A stretch of DNA of 64,000 nt, taken from NCBI RefSeq assembly GCF_964019385.1, contig NC_088645.1, positions 27,917,034-27,981,033 on the forward strand. Direction: 5' to 3'. Both the position numbers and the translations under genes were made by a program. Below are positions 48,987-58,790 of this stretch, piece after piece. How positions within the stretch are numbered: position 1 is the first letter of the stretch; every line of letters begins with the position of its first letter. Under the pieces are notes generated by a model. That model saw nothing but the letters and a program-made list of their open reading frames with translations. It had not been told where the DNA came from and did no database searches. The stretch comes from Sycon ciliatum (taxonomy: Eukaryota > Porifera > Calcarea > Leucosolenida > Sycettidae).

Positions 48987-49392
48987 GTGTGACGCTGATG
49001 CATCTTCTTCGTGCAGCGTCCTTGGGGGTGCAGCTGCTGCTGTGAACTGCTCTGTGTGCAAGATGTCATTCTTGCGCCCTCAGGATCATACCAGTGTACC
49101 CGGCTGTCCTACAATCCTAGAGCAGACACTGAATGCCAGTGCATTCCGCCAGGTTTGGCGGTGACGTGCAAAGCACGTTGTGGTTAGGGTTTTCGACCAT
49201 GATGCACCTGATAGGAAGTGTTTGCGGTTCAGCTCTGCTGGTTTTAGTGTGCAAACTAGCGTTGGCTTTTACTTTTGTAATTGCATTTTTGTCCGGGGTG
49301 GGGTCACGTGGCCTGTGTGTTCCCCTACCCCGGTGGTCGCCCCCAGGGTCTGCCCCCCCCCCCCTGCTGCTCCGCCGGAACTTTCCTATTCT

Positions 49393-49722
49393 CTCTCCTT
49401 AGTGTCTCCTGTAGAAATTCCCCCGTGGTCGCAGTTGCTGTTGCGGGGCGCGGTCATGGCACCTCCCAAGATGATTGGCCTGGTAGAGGCTGTAGTGGAC
49501 TCTGATCTGGGGTATGCCCTACCCCGCGCTGTTTGCTCTGTATCGCCGTCTGGTAGTGTCCCATTGTGTCTAACCAATGTGTCTGATGTGCCGGTGTGGT
49601 TGGAGCGTGGTATGCATTTAGGGCAGTTCCTACCGGTGGAGGACCCTCGGCCAGATGTTTCAACAGACGAGGGTGTGGCTGTGGGTGTGCAGGCCCGCCA
49701 CTACCCCAGCGGACCGCTTTGA
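49393..49722 (+). pseudogene. Ty3/gypsy pol: segment between protease and RT
   Basis: The frame reads the linker seen before RT in these elements: an Ala-rich LVEAVVDSD segment, then PLCLTNVSDVPVWLERGMHL and a GQFLPVED tail, ending in a stop at 49,722. The usual protease Asp-Ser/Thr-Gly motif is not visible upstream, where the sequence is Pro-rich and unconvincing. The downstream helix before RT (TTEQRHALVSLLNGF) continues in another frame, showing a frameshift. Confidence 0.7.
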
Positions 49723-49894
49723 TCTCTCTCGGGTCGCTTGCACCACGGAACAACGCCACGCTCTGGTCAGTTTGTTAAACGGTTTTAACACGCCCAATTG
49801 GGCTACACGCTACAATTCGTCAGGGACCGAGACACCTTCCCCTCCCAGGTTCAAGATTGTGGCCGAAGAGGTCAAGAAAATGTCAAGGGTATAA

Positions 49895-50489
49895 TATCCC
49901 CTAGCGTGTCCCTGTGGGCTAGTCCCATTGTACTGGTACAAAAACCAGATGGTCAATTAGGTTCTGTGTCGACTACCGTAAATTAAATGATGCCACGCAC
50001 AAGGATTTGTACCCCTTGCCTAGGATTGACGACACTTTGGATAGGCTGGGTGGGGCACAGTATTTCTCAACATTAGACCTGCAGTCGGGTTACTGGCAGG
50101 TGCCAGTAGAAGGGAGGGATCAGCAGAAAACGGCACTCATCACTCCACAGGGGCTATTTGAATTCCGCCGCATGCCCTTTGGCATCTGCAATGCTCCTGC
50201 CACGTTCCAGCGGATGAAGCATGCCGTGCTGCGGGGCCTTTACCCCCTCTACTGTCTAGTGTATCTCGATGATATGATTGTGTTTTCTTGCACCTTCGCG
50301 GAGCACTTGCGCCGTTTGGAGGCTGTGCTAACCGCATTACGACAGGCGAAACTCAAAATCAAACCTAGAAAGTGTCATTTGTTGCTTACCGAGGTCCACT
50401 TCCTAGGACATGTGGTATCAGCTGAGGGTATTTCCACGTACTCGGGGAAAGTAAAGATGGTACAGGAATGGAAACAGCCGGGAAAGTAA
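49895..50489 (+). pseudogene. Ty3/gypsy reverse transcriptase
   Basis: The first RT strand (SPIVLVQKPDGQ) is one frame away from the rest; a frameshift near 49,960 precedes VDYRKLND. From about 50,007 one frame reads YPLPRIDDTLDRLGG, TLDLQSGYWQV (first catalytic Asp), FGICNAPATFQ and YLDDMIVFS (Y-x-D-D, the catalytic pair), then KCHLL and FLGHVVSAEGI. All core RT motifs are present. The frame stops at 50,487 in an expanded repeat. The family's role is copying its RNA to DNA; this copy cannot do so. Confidence 0.88.
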
Positions 50490-50715
50490 AGACGGTACAG
50501 GAATGGATTTCCACGGACTCGGGGAAAGTAAAGACGGTACAGGAATGGAAACAGCCGGGAAAGTAAAGACGGTACTGGAAACAGCCGGGAAAGTAAAGAC
50601 GGTACTGGAAACAGCCGGGAAAGTAAAGACGGTACTGGAAACAGCCGGGAAAGTAAAGACGGTACAGGAATGGAAACAGCCGGGAAAGTAAAGACCGTAC
50701 AGGAATGGAAACAGC
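50449..50715 (+). repeat. VNTR grown from RT-RNase H linker coding sequence
   Basis: Units of GGAAAGTAAAGACGGTACAG then GAATGGAAACAGCC, plus shorter units lacking AGGAAT, repeat about eight times where a normal element has this once. One unit carries a longer piece of upstream coding sequence (ATTTCCACGGACTCGG). Confidence 0.9.
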
Positions 50716-51448
50716 CAACCACACTTAAGTCACTACAATCCTTTCTCGGATTTGCGTCATATTATCTTCAGTTCATTCCGCATTTTGCTTCGGTGGCCCA
50801 TCCACTGCATAACCTCTTGAGAAAGGAGACCCCATTTGTCTGGGCGGAGGCGCAGCAGGTAGCGTTCCAAAAGTTGTGCACGGCGTTTTGTACAGCGCCC
50901 ATTTCGGCCTTTCCAGACCTTTCACGCCCGTTCATTGTAGATACTGATGCATGCGTTTCAGGCTTGGGTGCGGTACTGTCTCAGGTGACTAATGATGGCC
51001 TGGAACGCCCGATAGCATGTATAAAATGTATATACGCTATCGGGCGTTCCAGGCCATCATTAATATAATTAGTCGGTCGTGTTCGGCGGCTGAAGAGAAC
51101 TACACCATCACCAAATTGGAGTTACTGGCGGTAGTTTGGGCGTGTCGCACATTTCGACCGCACATTCTGTTAAGTCCATTTTTGTTGCGGATGGATCATG
51201 GTAGCCTGAGATGACTGATGAATTTTAAAAATCCAACGGGACAAACTGCGCAATGGTTAAGCATGCTGGCTGAGCTTCATTTCACCGTACAGCACCGCCC
51301 CGGGTTGCAACATGGAAACACCGACGGTTTGAGTCACCAGTTTGAAACGGAGCCGTCCGTAAATGCGGTCAGTTTTTCTACGTCGGACGTCTCTGAAATT
51401 CTCCAGGCACAACAGGCGGATGCGGACATCCATGTAGTTGAACATTGA
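50713..51448 (+). pseudogene. Ty3/gypsy connection and RNase H domain
   Basis: LKSLQSFLGFASYYLQFIPH is the conserved RT-RNase H connection. FIVDTDACVSGLGAVLSQ holds the first RNase H catalytic Asp, normally D-A-S. After a 46-bp fold-back insertion (51,017-51,062) the domain resumes with EENYTITKLELLAVVWACRT (catalytic Glu) and, after a stop at 51,212-51,214, HRPGLQHGNTDGLSHQ near the end. Broken by the insertion and stops. Confidence 0.85.
50990..51062. repeat. templated fold-back duplication, 27-bp arms
   Basis: 50,990-51,016 (TAATGATGGCCTGGAACGCC then CGATAGC) is repeated as its exact reverse complement at 51,036-51,062, with a 19-nt AT-rich spacer. It interrupts the RNase H frame. Confidence 0.95.
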
Positions 51449-51880
51449 TTGGCACCCGCTCAACCGATTCAGGATGGCGAAAGCCCCGTCGTGCGCGCCC
51501 TCATGTCACAGACTGAGAACCTAGCTACGATCGAGGGAGTTCTCTACCGCGAAACACTACCATCGCTAGCACGGCAATTAGTAGTTCCGGCACTTTTACA
51601 CACCAAATTTCTAAATGAGGCGCACGCCGGCCGCACTTCTGGCCTTTTTGGCCAGGATTGTACATTAGCCCGCTTAAGATCGTTAGCATATTGGCAGGGA
51701 ATGTCCGTGGATGTGGCCCTCTATTGCCAAAGCTGCACTACTTGCGAGCGCGGTAAAGATCCGCCCAGGGCTGTGAAAGCCCCGCTTGGTACTATTTGCG
51801 TAGGTGCCCCATTTTAAGTTATTGTGATGGACATAATGGGACCCCTTCCCCTCGCAGCTCGTGGTAACGAGAGAGCTTGG
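51449..51880 (+). pseudogene. Ty3/gypsy integrase: HHCC zinc-binding domain and core start
   Basis: The frame reads LLHTKFLNEAHAGRTSG ... YWQGMSVDVALYCQSCTTCERGK, the H-x-n-H-x-n-C-x2-C integrase zinc module. A stop at 51,815 is followed in frame by VIVMDIMGPLPLA, carrying the first catalytic Asp of the DDE core. The homology then ends, so the rest of the core is lost. From 51,881 to 52,186 nothing is recognisable. Confidence 0.85.
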
Positions 51881-52429
51881 AAGCTCAGGGCCCTACGCTA
51901 TGCTTTTAATGTAAAAAGGCCAGAAAATCCGATTTTATGGAGATAAAAAGGAAAAGAAGGAGCAAACCGAAAGCGGATGAAGTGAGAGAAAAATAACAAT
52001 CCGCAATACTTTTGCCTAACTCATATTCATACTGATTGAAACGTTTTTGCAATACAACGATGTAGCCAATCAACGGAAAAAAACATTTCCATCAATTCTA
52101 GTAACATGTACAATGAGGTAGGCAAAACATGTCCTGATGTCTGTCCTGACGTTTCCTGCGACCGGCGCTGACTCTGCCGATCACAGGCGTTATGATAATG
52201 CTTGCTCGTAACTTAACGTGGGTGGGTTTGGCGGTGTTATGATGGCGCTTGCTTGTAACTCAACGTGGGTGGCATGCATCGTTGCATGTCTTGCTAGAGT
52301 TTGCTCTGCTATATATTTTCGATTCGTTCTGTGCGACGATCATTCTTCCTTGCTCGTAGTGTTATATATTTCGATTCGTTCTGTGTGCGGATCACTCTTG
52401 TCAGATCATTGCGTTTCAGTGAGCTTTGA

Positions 52430-52497
52430 CTCGTTTGTGAGCTTTGACTCGTTTGTGAGCTTTGACTTGTTTGTGAGCTTTGACTCGTTTGTGAGTT
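52430..52497 (+). repeat. 18-bp VNTR in the leader, copy A
   Basis: About four units of TTTGACTCGTTTGTGAGC. Copy B has about seven (57,046-57,168). Confidence 0.92.
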
Positions 52498-52603
52498 TCT
52501 TGCTTGCTCGTAGTGCTTTAGAGTTCGTGAGTTTCTTGCTCGCTCGTAGTGTTTCACAGTTTGTAAGTTTATTCGCTCCTCGCCGCCTTGTCTTCGCGAC
52601 GCC

Positions 52604-53184
52604 ATGGCTGCCTATACTGACGATGAAATCCGCGCCATGACGGTTCCGCGTCTCCGCAGCAAACTCTCGCTGTTGGATTTGGATACTTCGGGCCGGAAGG
52701 CTGCCCTCGTTAATCGCCTGATTCAGGCCCAAGTTCATCACGCTGATCCCTGCGAGTCTGCAGCGAGCACGGCGGGCGGAGCAGGCAACAGAGAACGCGA
52801 GTCGTTGGCGCCGTCTGTGCCTCCGACGTCGGCGATAACTCCCGACACAATCCGCTCCACCATAGTATCGGTGGTGTCGGAGACTTTGCCAACATTTCTG
52901 GCGGCCATGGTTCCCGATTCTCTGCCTCATAGTAATACGAACTCGACTCCTCCCCCAGCCAGCTCAGGTAGCAGCAAGTCGTTCGCGGCCCACCTGGGAG
53001 CTAAACATCGCGAGCGGATTTTGATGGGTGAGTTCGTGGAATTGAGTGAGCTCTTGCCCTCTGTGTCTTGCTCGGTGCCGCATGCCCGCACACAGAACGT
53101 GCTCCGTTTTGAGTCGTCGGATGGGGGCCCGTTGCGGGTGGTCGAGGACGGCGCTGCCCGCGGGAAGAGCAGGCACGTTCACGA
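52604..53184 (+). pseudogene. Gag-like protein with N-terminal SAP domain, truncated (copy A)
   Basis: ATG in a good context (GACGCCATGG) opens a frame whose residues ~5-42 form a SAP motif: EIRAMTVPRLRSKLSLLDLD followed by TSGRKAALVNRLIQAQ. SAP is a short helix-turn-helix that binds DNA. A Ser/Pro-rich linker follows, then LGAKHRERILMGEFVELSEL. The element sequence ends near residue 194 at the fold-back; the frame then reads meaninglessly into the satellite to 53,503. Near-identical to copy B. Confidence 0.8.
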
Positions 53185-53218
53185 CCCGCGGGCAGCGCCG
53201 TCCTCGACCACCCGCAAC
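53131..53218. repeat. templated fold-back at the element/satellite junction, 34-bp arms
   Basis: 53,131-53,164 (GTTGCGGGTGGTCGAGGACG then GCGCTGCCCGCGGG) is repeated as its exact reverse complement at 53,185-53,218 with a 20-nt spacer. Copy B reads straight through here, so the inverted arm was added in copy A. Confidence 0.95.
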
Positions 53219-56200
53219 GTGTGTGTGGTGTGTGTGGCGGATGTGGCGTGTGTGTGGTGTGTGTGGCATGTGTGGCGTGAGTGGCGTGTGTGGCGTGTGT
53301 GGCGTGTGTGTGGCGTGCGTGTGGTGTGTGTGGCGTGTGTGTGGCGTGTGTGTGGTGTGTGTGGCGTGTGTGTGGTGTGTGTGGCGTGTGTGACGTGTGT
53401 GTGGTGTGGGTGGTGTGTGTGGTGTGTGTGTGGCGTGCGTGTGGTGTGTGAAGCGGGTGTGGCGTGTGTGGAGTGTGTGGCGTGTGTGGTGTGTGTGGTG
53501 TGAGTGGCGTGTGTGTGGTGTGTGTGGCGGATGTGGCGTGTGTGTGGTGTGTGTGGCGTGAGTGGCGTGTGTGGCGTGTTTGTGGCATGTGTGGCATGTG
53601 TGTGGCGTGCGTGTGGTGTGTGTGGCGTGTGTGTGGCGTGTGTGGTGTGTGTGGTGTGTGGGGTGTGGGAGGTGTGTGTGATGTGGGTGGTGTGTGTGGT
53701 ATGTGTGTGGTGTGGGTGGTGTGTGTGCGGTGTGTGAGAGGTGTGTGTGGTGTGTGTGGCGTGTGTGGTGTGTGTGGTTGTGTGTGGTGTGGGTGGTGTG
53801 TGTGATGTGTGTGTGGTGTGGGTGGTGTGTGTGTGGTGTGTGTGTGTTGTGTGTGGCGTGTGTGTGGTGTGTGTGTGGTGTGTGTGTGGTGTGGGTGGTG
53901 TGTGTGGTGTGTGTGGTGTGTGTGGCGTGTGTGACGTGTGTGTGGTGTGTGTGTTGTGTGTGGCGTGTGTGTGGTGTGTGTGGCGTGTGTGTGGTGTGTG
54001 TGGCGGATGTGGCGTGTGTGTGGTGTGTGTGGTGTGTGTGGCGTGAGTGGCGTGTGCCGCGTGTGTGGCGTGTGTGTGGCGTGTGTGTGGGGTGTGTGTG
54101 GTGTGTGTGACGTTTGTGCCGTGTGTGTGTTTTGTATGTGGCATATGTGGCGTGCGTGTGGTGTGGGTGTTGTTTGTGGCGTGTGTGTGGTGTGTGTGGC
54201 GTGTGTGTGGTGTGTGTGGCGGATGTGGCGTGTGTGTGGTGTGTGTGGCGTGTGTGGCGTGAGTGGCGTGTGTGGCGTGTGTGTGGCGTGTGTGTGGCGT
54301 GCGTGTGGTGTGTGTGGCGTGTGTGTGGCGGGTGTGGCGTGTGTGGCGTGTGTGGTGTGTGTGGTGTGTGTGGTGTGTGTGGTGTGAGTGGCGTGTGTGT
54401 GGTGTGTGTGTGGTGTGTGTGGCGTGTGTGTGGTGTGTGTGGTGTTAGTGGCGTGTGTGTGGTGTGTGTGGCGGATGTGGCGTGTGTGTGGTGTGTGTGG
54501 CGTGTGTGGCGTGTGTGGCGTGTGTGTGGCGTGTGTGGCATGTGTGTGGCGTGCGTGTGGTGTGTGTGGCGTGTGTGTGGCGTGAGTGTGGTGTGTGTGG
54601 TGTGTGTGGCGTGTGTGGTGTGTGGGCGGTGTGTGTGATGTGTGTGTGGTGTGGGTGGTGTGTGTGGTATGTGTGTGGTGTCGGTGGTGTGTGTGGTGTG
54701 TGTGTGTTGTGTGTGGCGTGTGTGTGGTGTGTGTGTGGTGTGTGTGTGGTGTGGGTGGTGTGTGTGGCGGATGTGGCGTGTGTGTGGTGTGTGTGGCGTG
54801 TGTGGCGTGAGTGGCGTGTGTGGCGTGTGTGTGGCGTGTGTGTGGCGTGTGTGTGGCGTGCGTGTGGTGTGTGTGGCGTGTGTGTGGCGGGTGTGGCGTG
54901 TGTGGCGTGTGTGGCGTGTGTGGTGTGTGTGGTGTGTGTGGTGTGTGTGGTGTGAGTGGCGTGTGTGTGGTGTGTGTGTGGTGTGTGTGGCGTGTGTGTG
55001 GTGTGTGTGGTGTTAGTGGCGTGTGTGTGGTGTGTGTGGCGGATGTGGCGTGTGTGTGGTGTGTGTGGCGTGTGTGGCGTGAGTGGCGTGTGTGGCGTGT
55101 GTGTGGTGTGGGTGGTGTGTGTGGTGTGTGTGTGTTGTGTGTGGCGTGTGTGTGGTGTGTGTGTGGTGTGTGTGTGGTGTGGGTGGTGTGTGTGGTGTGT
55201 GTGGCGTGTGTGACGTGTGTGTGGTGTGTGTGTTGTGTGTGGCGTGTGTGTGGTGTGTGTGGCGTGTGTGTGGTGTGTGTGGCGGATGTGGCGTGTGTGT
55301 GGTGTGTGTGGCGTGTGTGGCGTGTGTGGCGTGTGTGTGGCGTGTGTGGTGTGCGTTTGGTGTGTGTGGCGTGTGTGTGGCGTGTGTGTGGTGTGTGTGG
55401 CGTGTGTGTGGTGTGTGCGGCGTGTGTGCCGTGTGTGTGGTGTATGTGGCATATGTGGCGTGTGTGTGGTGTGTGTGTTTTTTGTGGCGTGTGTGTGGCG
55501 TGTGTGTGGTGTGTGTGGCGGATGTGGCGTGTGTGTGGCGTGTGTGACGTGTGTGACGTGTGTGGTGTGTGTGGTGTGTGTGGTGTGAGTGGCGTGTGTG
55601 TGGTGTTGGTGGTGTGTGTGGTGTGTGTGTGGCGTGCGTGTGGTGTGTGTGGCGTGTGTGACGCGGGTGTGGCGTGTGTGGCGTGTGTGGCAGGTGTGGC
55701 GTGTGTGTGGTGTGTGTGGTGTGAGTGGCGTGTGTGTGGTGTGTGTGGTGTGTGGTGTGTGTGGTGTGTGTGTGTGTGGTGTGTGTGGTGTGTGTGGCGT
55801 GAGTGGCGTGTGTGTGGTGTGTGTGGTGTGTGTGATGTGTGTTGTGTGTGTTGTGTGTGATGTGTGTTGTGTGGTGTGTGTGGTGTGTGTGTTGTGTGTG
55901 GTGTGTGTGTGGTGTGTGTGTGGTGTGTGTTTTGTGGGTGGTGTGGCGTGTGTGTGGTGTGTGTGGTGTGTGTGGCGTGTGTGTGGTGTGTGTGGCGAAT
56001 GTGGCGTGTGTGTCGTGTGTGTGGCGTGAGTGGCGTGAGTGGCGTGTGTGGCGTGTGTGGCGTGTGTGTTGCGTGCGTGTGGTGTGTGTGGCGTGTGTGG
56101 CGTGTGTGTGGTGTGTGTGGCGTGTGTGTGGTGTGTGTGGCATGTGTGACGTGTGTGTGGTGTGTGTGGCGTGTGTGTGGTGTGTGTGGGGTGTGTGTGT

Positions 56201-56539
56201 TGTGTGTGGCGTGTGTGTGGTGTGTGTGGCGTGTGTGTGGTGTGTGTGGCGTGTGTGGCGTGAGTGGCGTGTGTGGCGTGTGTGTGGCGTTTGTTGCGTG
56301 TGTGTGGCGTGCATGTGGTGTGTATTGGGTGTGTGCGGCGGGTGTGGCGTGTGTGGTGTGTGTGGTGTGTGTGGTGTGAGTGGCTTGTGTGTGGTGTGTG
56401 TGGAGTGAGTGGCGTGTGTGTTGTGTGTGTGGCGTGTGTGTGGAGTGGTCGGTGTGTGTGGTGTGTGTGTGGCGTGCGTGTGGTGTGTGTGGCGGGTGTG
56501 GCGTGTGTGGCATGTGTGGCGTGTGTGTGGTGTGTGTGT
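53219..56539 (+). repeat. GT-rich satellite array 1 (3.3 kb)
   Basis: Built from 9-12-bp variants such as TGTGTGTGGCG, TGTGTGTGTGG and GTGAGTGGCG. Landmark variants (GTGGCGGATGTGGCG, TGTTAGTGGCG at 54,443 and 55,012) suggest higher-order units near 560 bp in the middle. Very long His/Thr/Pro frames on - and Cys/Val/Trp frames on + arise because stop codons are nearly absent. Confidence 0.95.
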
Positions 56540-57045
56540 AGCATTATAGTGATAATGCAGATTAATGGGTGCACGCGGCTGCTTCGTGCTACCACTCAAA
56601 CTATGCTGCTATGAACGTGCGCTGTATGTGCTCACATGGTACTCTATGCATCGTGGCATTATATGTGTCATACAACGTGACACTCAACGCGACATTCATT
56701 CATGCGCGACGCTCAACGTAGGCGGCATGCGTCGTAGGCACTCAACGTGTCATACTAAAGTTTGGCATTCATGCGTGTCGCTCGCCTCCGATGTGGAAGG
56801 CGTGTGGCGGCGTTATGATGACGCTTGCTCAAAGCTTAACGTGGGTGGGTTTGGCAGTGTTATGATGGCGCTTGCTTGTAACTCAACGTGGGCGGCATGC
56901 ATCGTTGCATGTCTTGCTAGAGTTTGCTCTGCTATATATTTTCGATCCGTTCTGTGCGACGATCATTCTTCCTTGCTCGTAGTGTTATATATTTCGATTC
57001 GTTCTGTGTGCGGATCACTCTTGTCAGGTCATTGTGTTTTATTGA

Positions 57046-57168
57046 CTCGTTTGTGAGCTTTGGCTCGTTTGTGAGCTTTGACTCGTTTGTGAACTTTGAC
57101 TCGTTTGTGAGCTTTGACTCGTTTGTGAGCTTTGACACGTTTGTGAGCTTTGACTCGTTTGTGAGTTT
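57046..57168 (+). repeat. 18-bp VNTR in the leader, copy B
   Basis: About seven units of TTTGACTCGTTTGTGAGC, with one GACACG and one GAACTTTG variant. Confidence 0.92.
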
Positions 57169-57273
57169 CTTGCTTGCTCGTAGTGCTTTAGAGTTCGTGA
57201 CTTTCCTGCTCGCTCGTAGTGTTTCACAGTTTGTGAGTTTATTCGCTCCTCGCCGCCTTGTCTTCGCGACGCC

Positions 57274-58379
57274 ATGGCTGCCTATACTGACGATGAAATC
57301 CGCGCCATGACGGTTCCGCGTCTCCGCAGCAAACTCTCGCTGTTGGATTTGGATACTTCGGGCCGGAAGGCTGCCCTCGTTGATCGCCTGATTCAGGCCC
57401 AAGTTCATCACGCTGATCCCTGCGAGTCTGCAGCGAGCACGGCGAGCGGAGCAGGCAACAGAGAACGCGAGTCGTTGGCGCCGTCTGTGCCCCCGACGTC
57501 GGCGATAACTCCCGACACAATCCGCTCCACCATAGTATCGGTGGTGTCGGAGACTTTGCCAACACTTCTGGCGGTCATGGTTCCCGATTCTCTGCCTCAT
57601 AGTCATACGAACTCGACTCCTCCCCCAGCCAGCTCAGGTAGCAGCAAGTCGTTCGCCGCCCACCTGGGAGCTAAACATCGCGAGCGGATTTTGATGGGTG
57701 AGTTCGTGGAATTGAGTGAGCTCTTGCCCTCTGTGTCTTGCTCTGTGCCACACGCCCGCACACAGAACGTGCTCCGTTTTGAGTCGTGGGATGGGGGCCC
57801 GTTGCGGGTGGTCGAGGACGGCGCTGCCCGCGGGAAGAGCAGGCACGTTCACGACCTTGCGACGTGGGTGGAAGCCTACACGATCATGAGCCAGGTTATT
57901 GTCGACGTGGCCCGCACAGGTCAGCGTAGTAGCTGTGTTACCAGGGCCTCATCCTCGAGGCTAATCGCAGATTCACGCCTGAAGGGTGGTTGGAGTATGA
58001 CAGGAAGTTCCGCATCAAGGCTGCTGCCGACCCGTCGCTGAAGTGGGACATTATCGACCCAAACCTGTGGCAGCTGGCGACAACAGGACGCGCTTGGTCT
58101 GCCTGCATGGCATGCGGCGCTGCACATCTGCCTTCTGCTAATGGACGCTGTCCTTTTCGTCCCTACCAACAGTCCTACCAACAGTTTTCCGGCTTCGCTA
58201 GTAACTCCAAGGGCTCAGCCTCCCCAGGACAGTCGGTCTGCCGCAATTTCAATGCGGGTCGGTGCTTCGACCCTTGCTCCGTGTCCCACATCTGCCAGAT
58301 CTGCCGGGGTCGCAACCCAGCTTCCCACTGTACGGGTAACACCACCAGCTCGGGGGCGGGTGGTAAACCCAAGCAATAG
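57274..58379 (+). pseudogene. Gag-like protein: SAP domain plus zinc clusters, one frameshift
   Basis: The first frame (57,274-58,041) carries SAP at ~5-42, a Ser/Pro linker and LATWVEAYTIMSQVI. A frameshift near 57,925 moves the continuation to another frame, which reads WLEYDRKFRIKAAADPSLKW and WDIIDPNLWQLA, then CMACG...C and the cluster CRNFNAGRCFDPC...H.C..C.......HC, ending at TAG 58,377-58,379. The WxxYDxxFR...A...P.L.WD block and the double zinc cluster are typical of Gag proteins in DIRS/Ngaro-type elements. The SAP module is an unusual N-terminus that I do not recall for this family. One indel separates it from an intact protein. Confidence 0.75.
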
Positions 58380-58392
58380 GGCTGCCAACATC

Positions 58393-58690
58393 ATGCCAGC
58401 CTTCAGTGTCCAGCGCGACACTAAGGCCACCATCCACCGCACACTGCATAATACTGTACATTCTGTTCATACGCCTCTGCACGTTTCCCGTTTTGCCTCA
58501 ATGCTTGCTTCACATCCGGATCAGCAATTCGTCAATTATGTATGCAACGGCCTTGCTTACGGTTTCTCTGTCGTAAGACTGTAGTAGCCCCGAATCTCAC
58601 CTCTTCAGCTCCTGTCATCAATCCATCAAGTACTACTATTACTTGGTCTACTTGTCATTGGTGGGGCCACATCTGAGTTCATCTCACAGA
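58393..58690 (+). pseudogene. N-terminal fragment of DIRS/Ngaro-like Pol
   Basis: An ATG 13 bp after the Gag stop opens a frame reading PLHVSRFASMLASHPDQQFV then NYVCNGLAYGFSV, the recognition block just before RT in DIRS/Ngaro polyproteins. It stops at 58,584. A shifted frame continues plausibly (TVVAPNLTSSAPVINPSS) to about 58,675. The RT itself is absent. Confidence 0.65.
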
Positions 58691-58790
58691 ATGCTGCACC
58701 TCTCAACCTCGGTCAAGGACGACCCTGAGCCGGTGGCACCAGACTCTGTCAACGTATTGAAGGTTGGCACAAGCCGTTCAGTACTTATGT

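Larger units (their letters stand above)
49180..51880 (+). mobile_element. degenerate Ty3/gypsy-type retrotransposon, pol region
   Basis: In order: a pre-RT segment, reverse transcriptase, an internal VNTR, RNase H with a fold-back insertion, the integrase zinc-binding domain and the first strand of the integrase core. The order RT-RNase H-integrase defines the Ty3/gypsy class. Frameshifts near 49,720 and 49,960 and several stops make it inactive. No LTRs are visible and the 3' part of integrase is missing. Confidence 0.88.
52187..53184 (+). mobile_element. DIRS/Ngaro-like retroelement fragment, copy A
   Basis: From GGCGTTATGATAATGCTTGC the sequence follows copy B (56,540-58,790) at an offset of about 4,670 bp: leader, an 18-bp VNTR, then the SAP-domain Gag. 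It lacks the first ~270 bp of copy B and ends at 53,184, where a fold-back leads into the GT-rich satellite. Confidence 0.82.
56540..58790 (+). mobile_element. DIRS/Ngaro-like retroelement fragment, copy B (most complete)
   Basis: It begins GTAGCATTATAGTGATAATG directly after the satellite, followed by a ~730-bp leader, the Gag-like frame, and the start of the Pol frame, then ~200 bp of possible Pol in another frame before the satellite resumes. RT, RNase H and tyrosine recombinase are missing. Classification rests on the Gag zinc cluster and Pol N-terminus, which resemble those of tyrosine-recombinase retroelements. Confidence 0.72.

Noticed and set aside
48907..49164. Cys-containing frame (CSVCKMSF) upstream of the gypsy element as a Gag zinc knuckle
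   Set aside because: Spacing does not match CCHC knuckles, and the frame begins in a GT/GA microsatellite.
53001..56595. A 1,170-codon minus-strand frame and other long frames of His/Thr/Pro or Cys/Val/Trp repeats
   Set aside because: They lie in GT-rich satellite where stop codons can hardly occur. All frames are similarly open and codon use simply mirrors the repeat.
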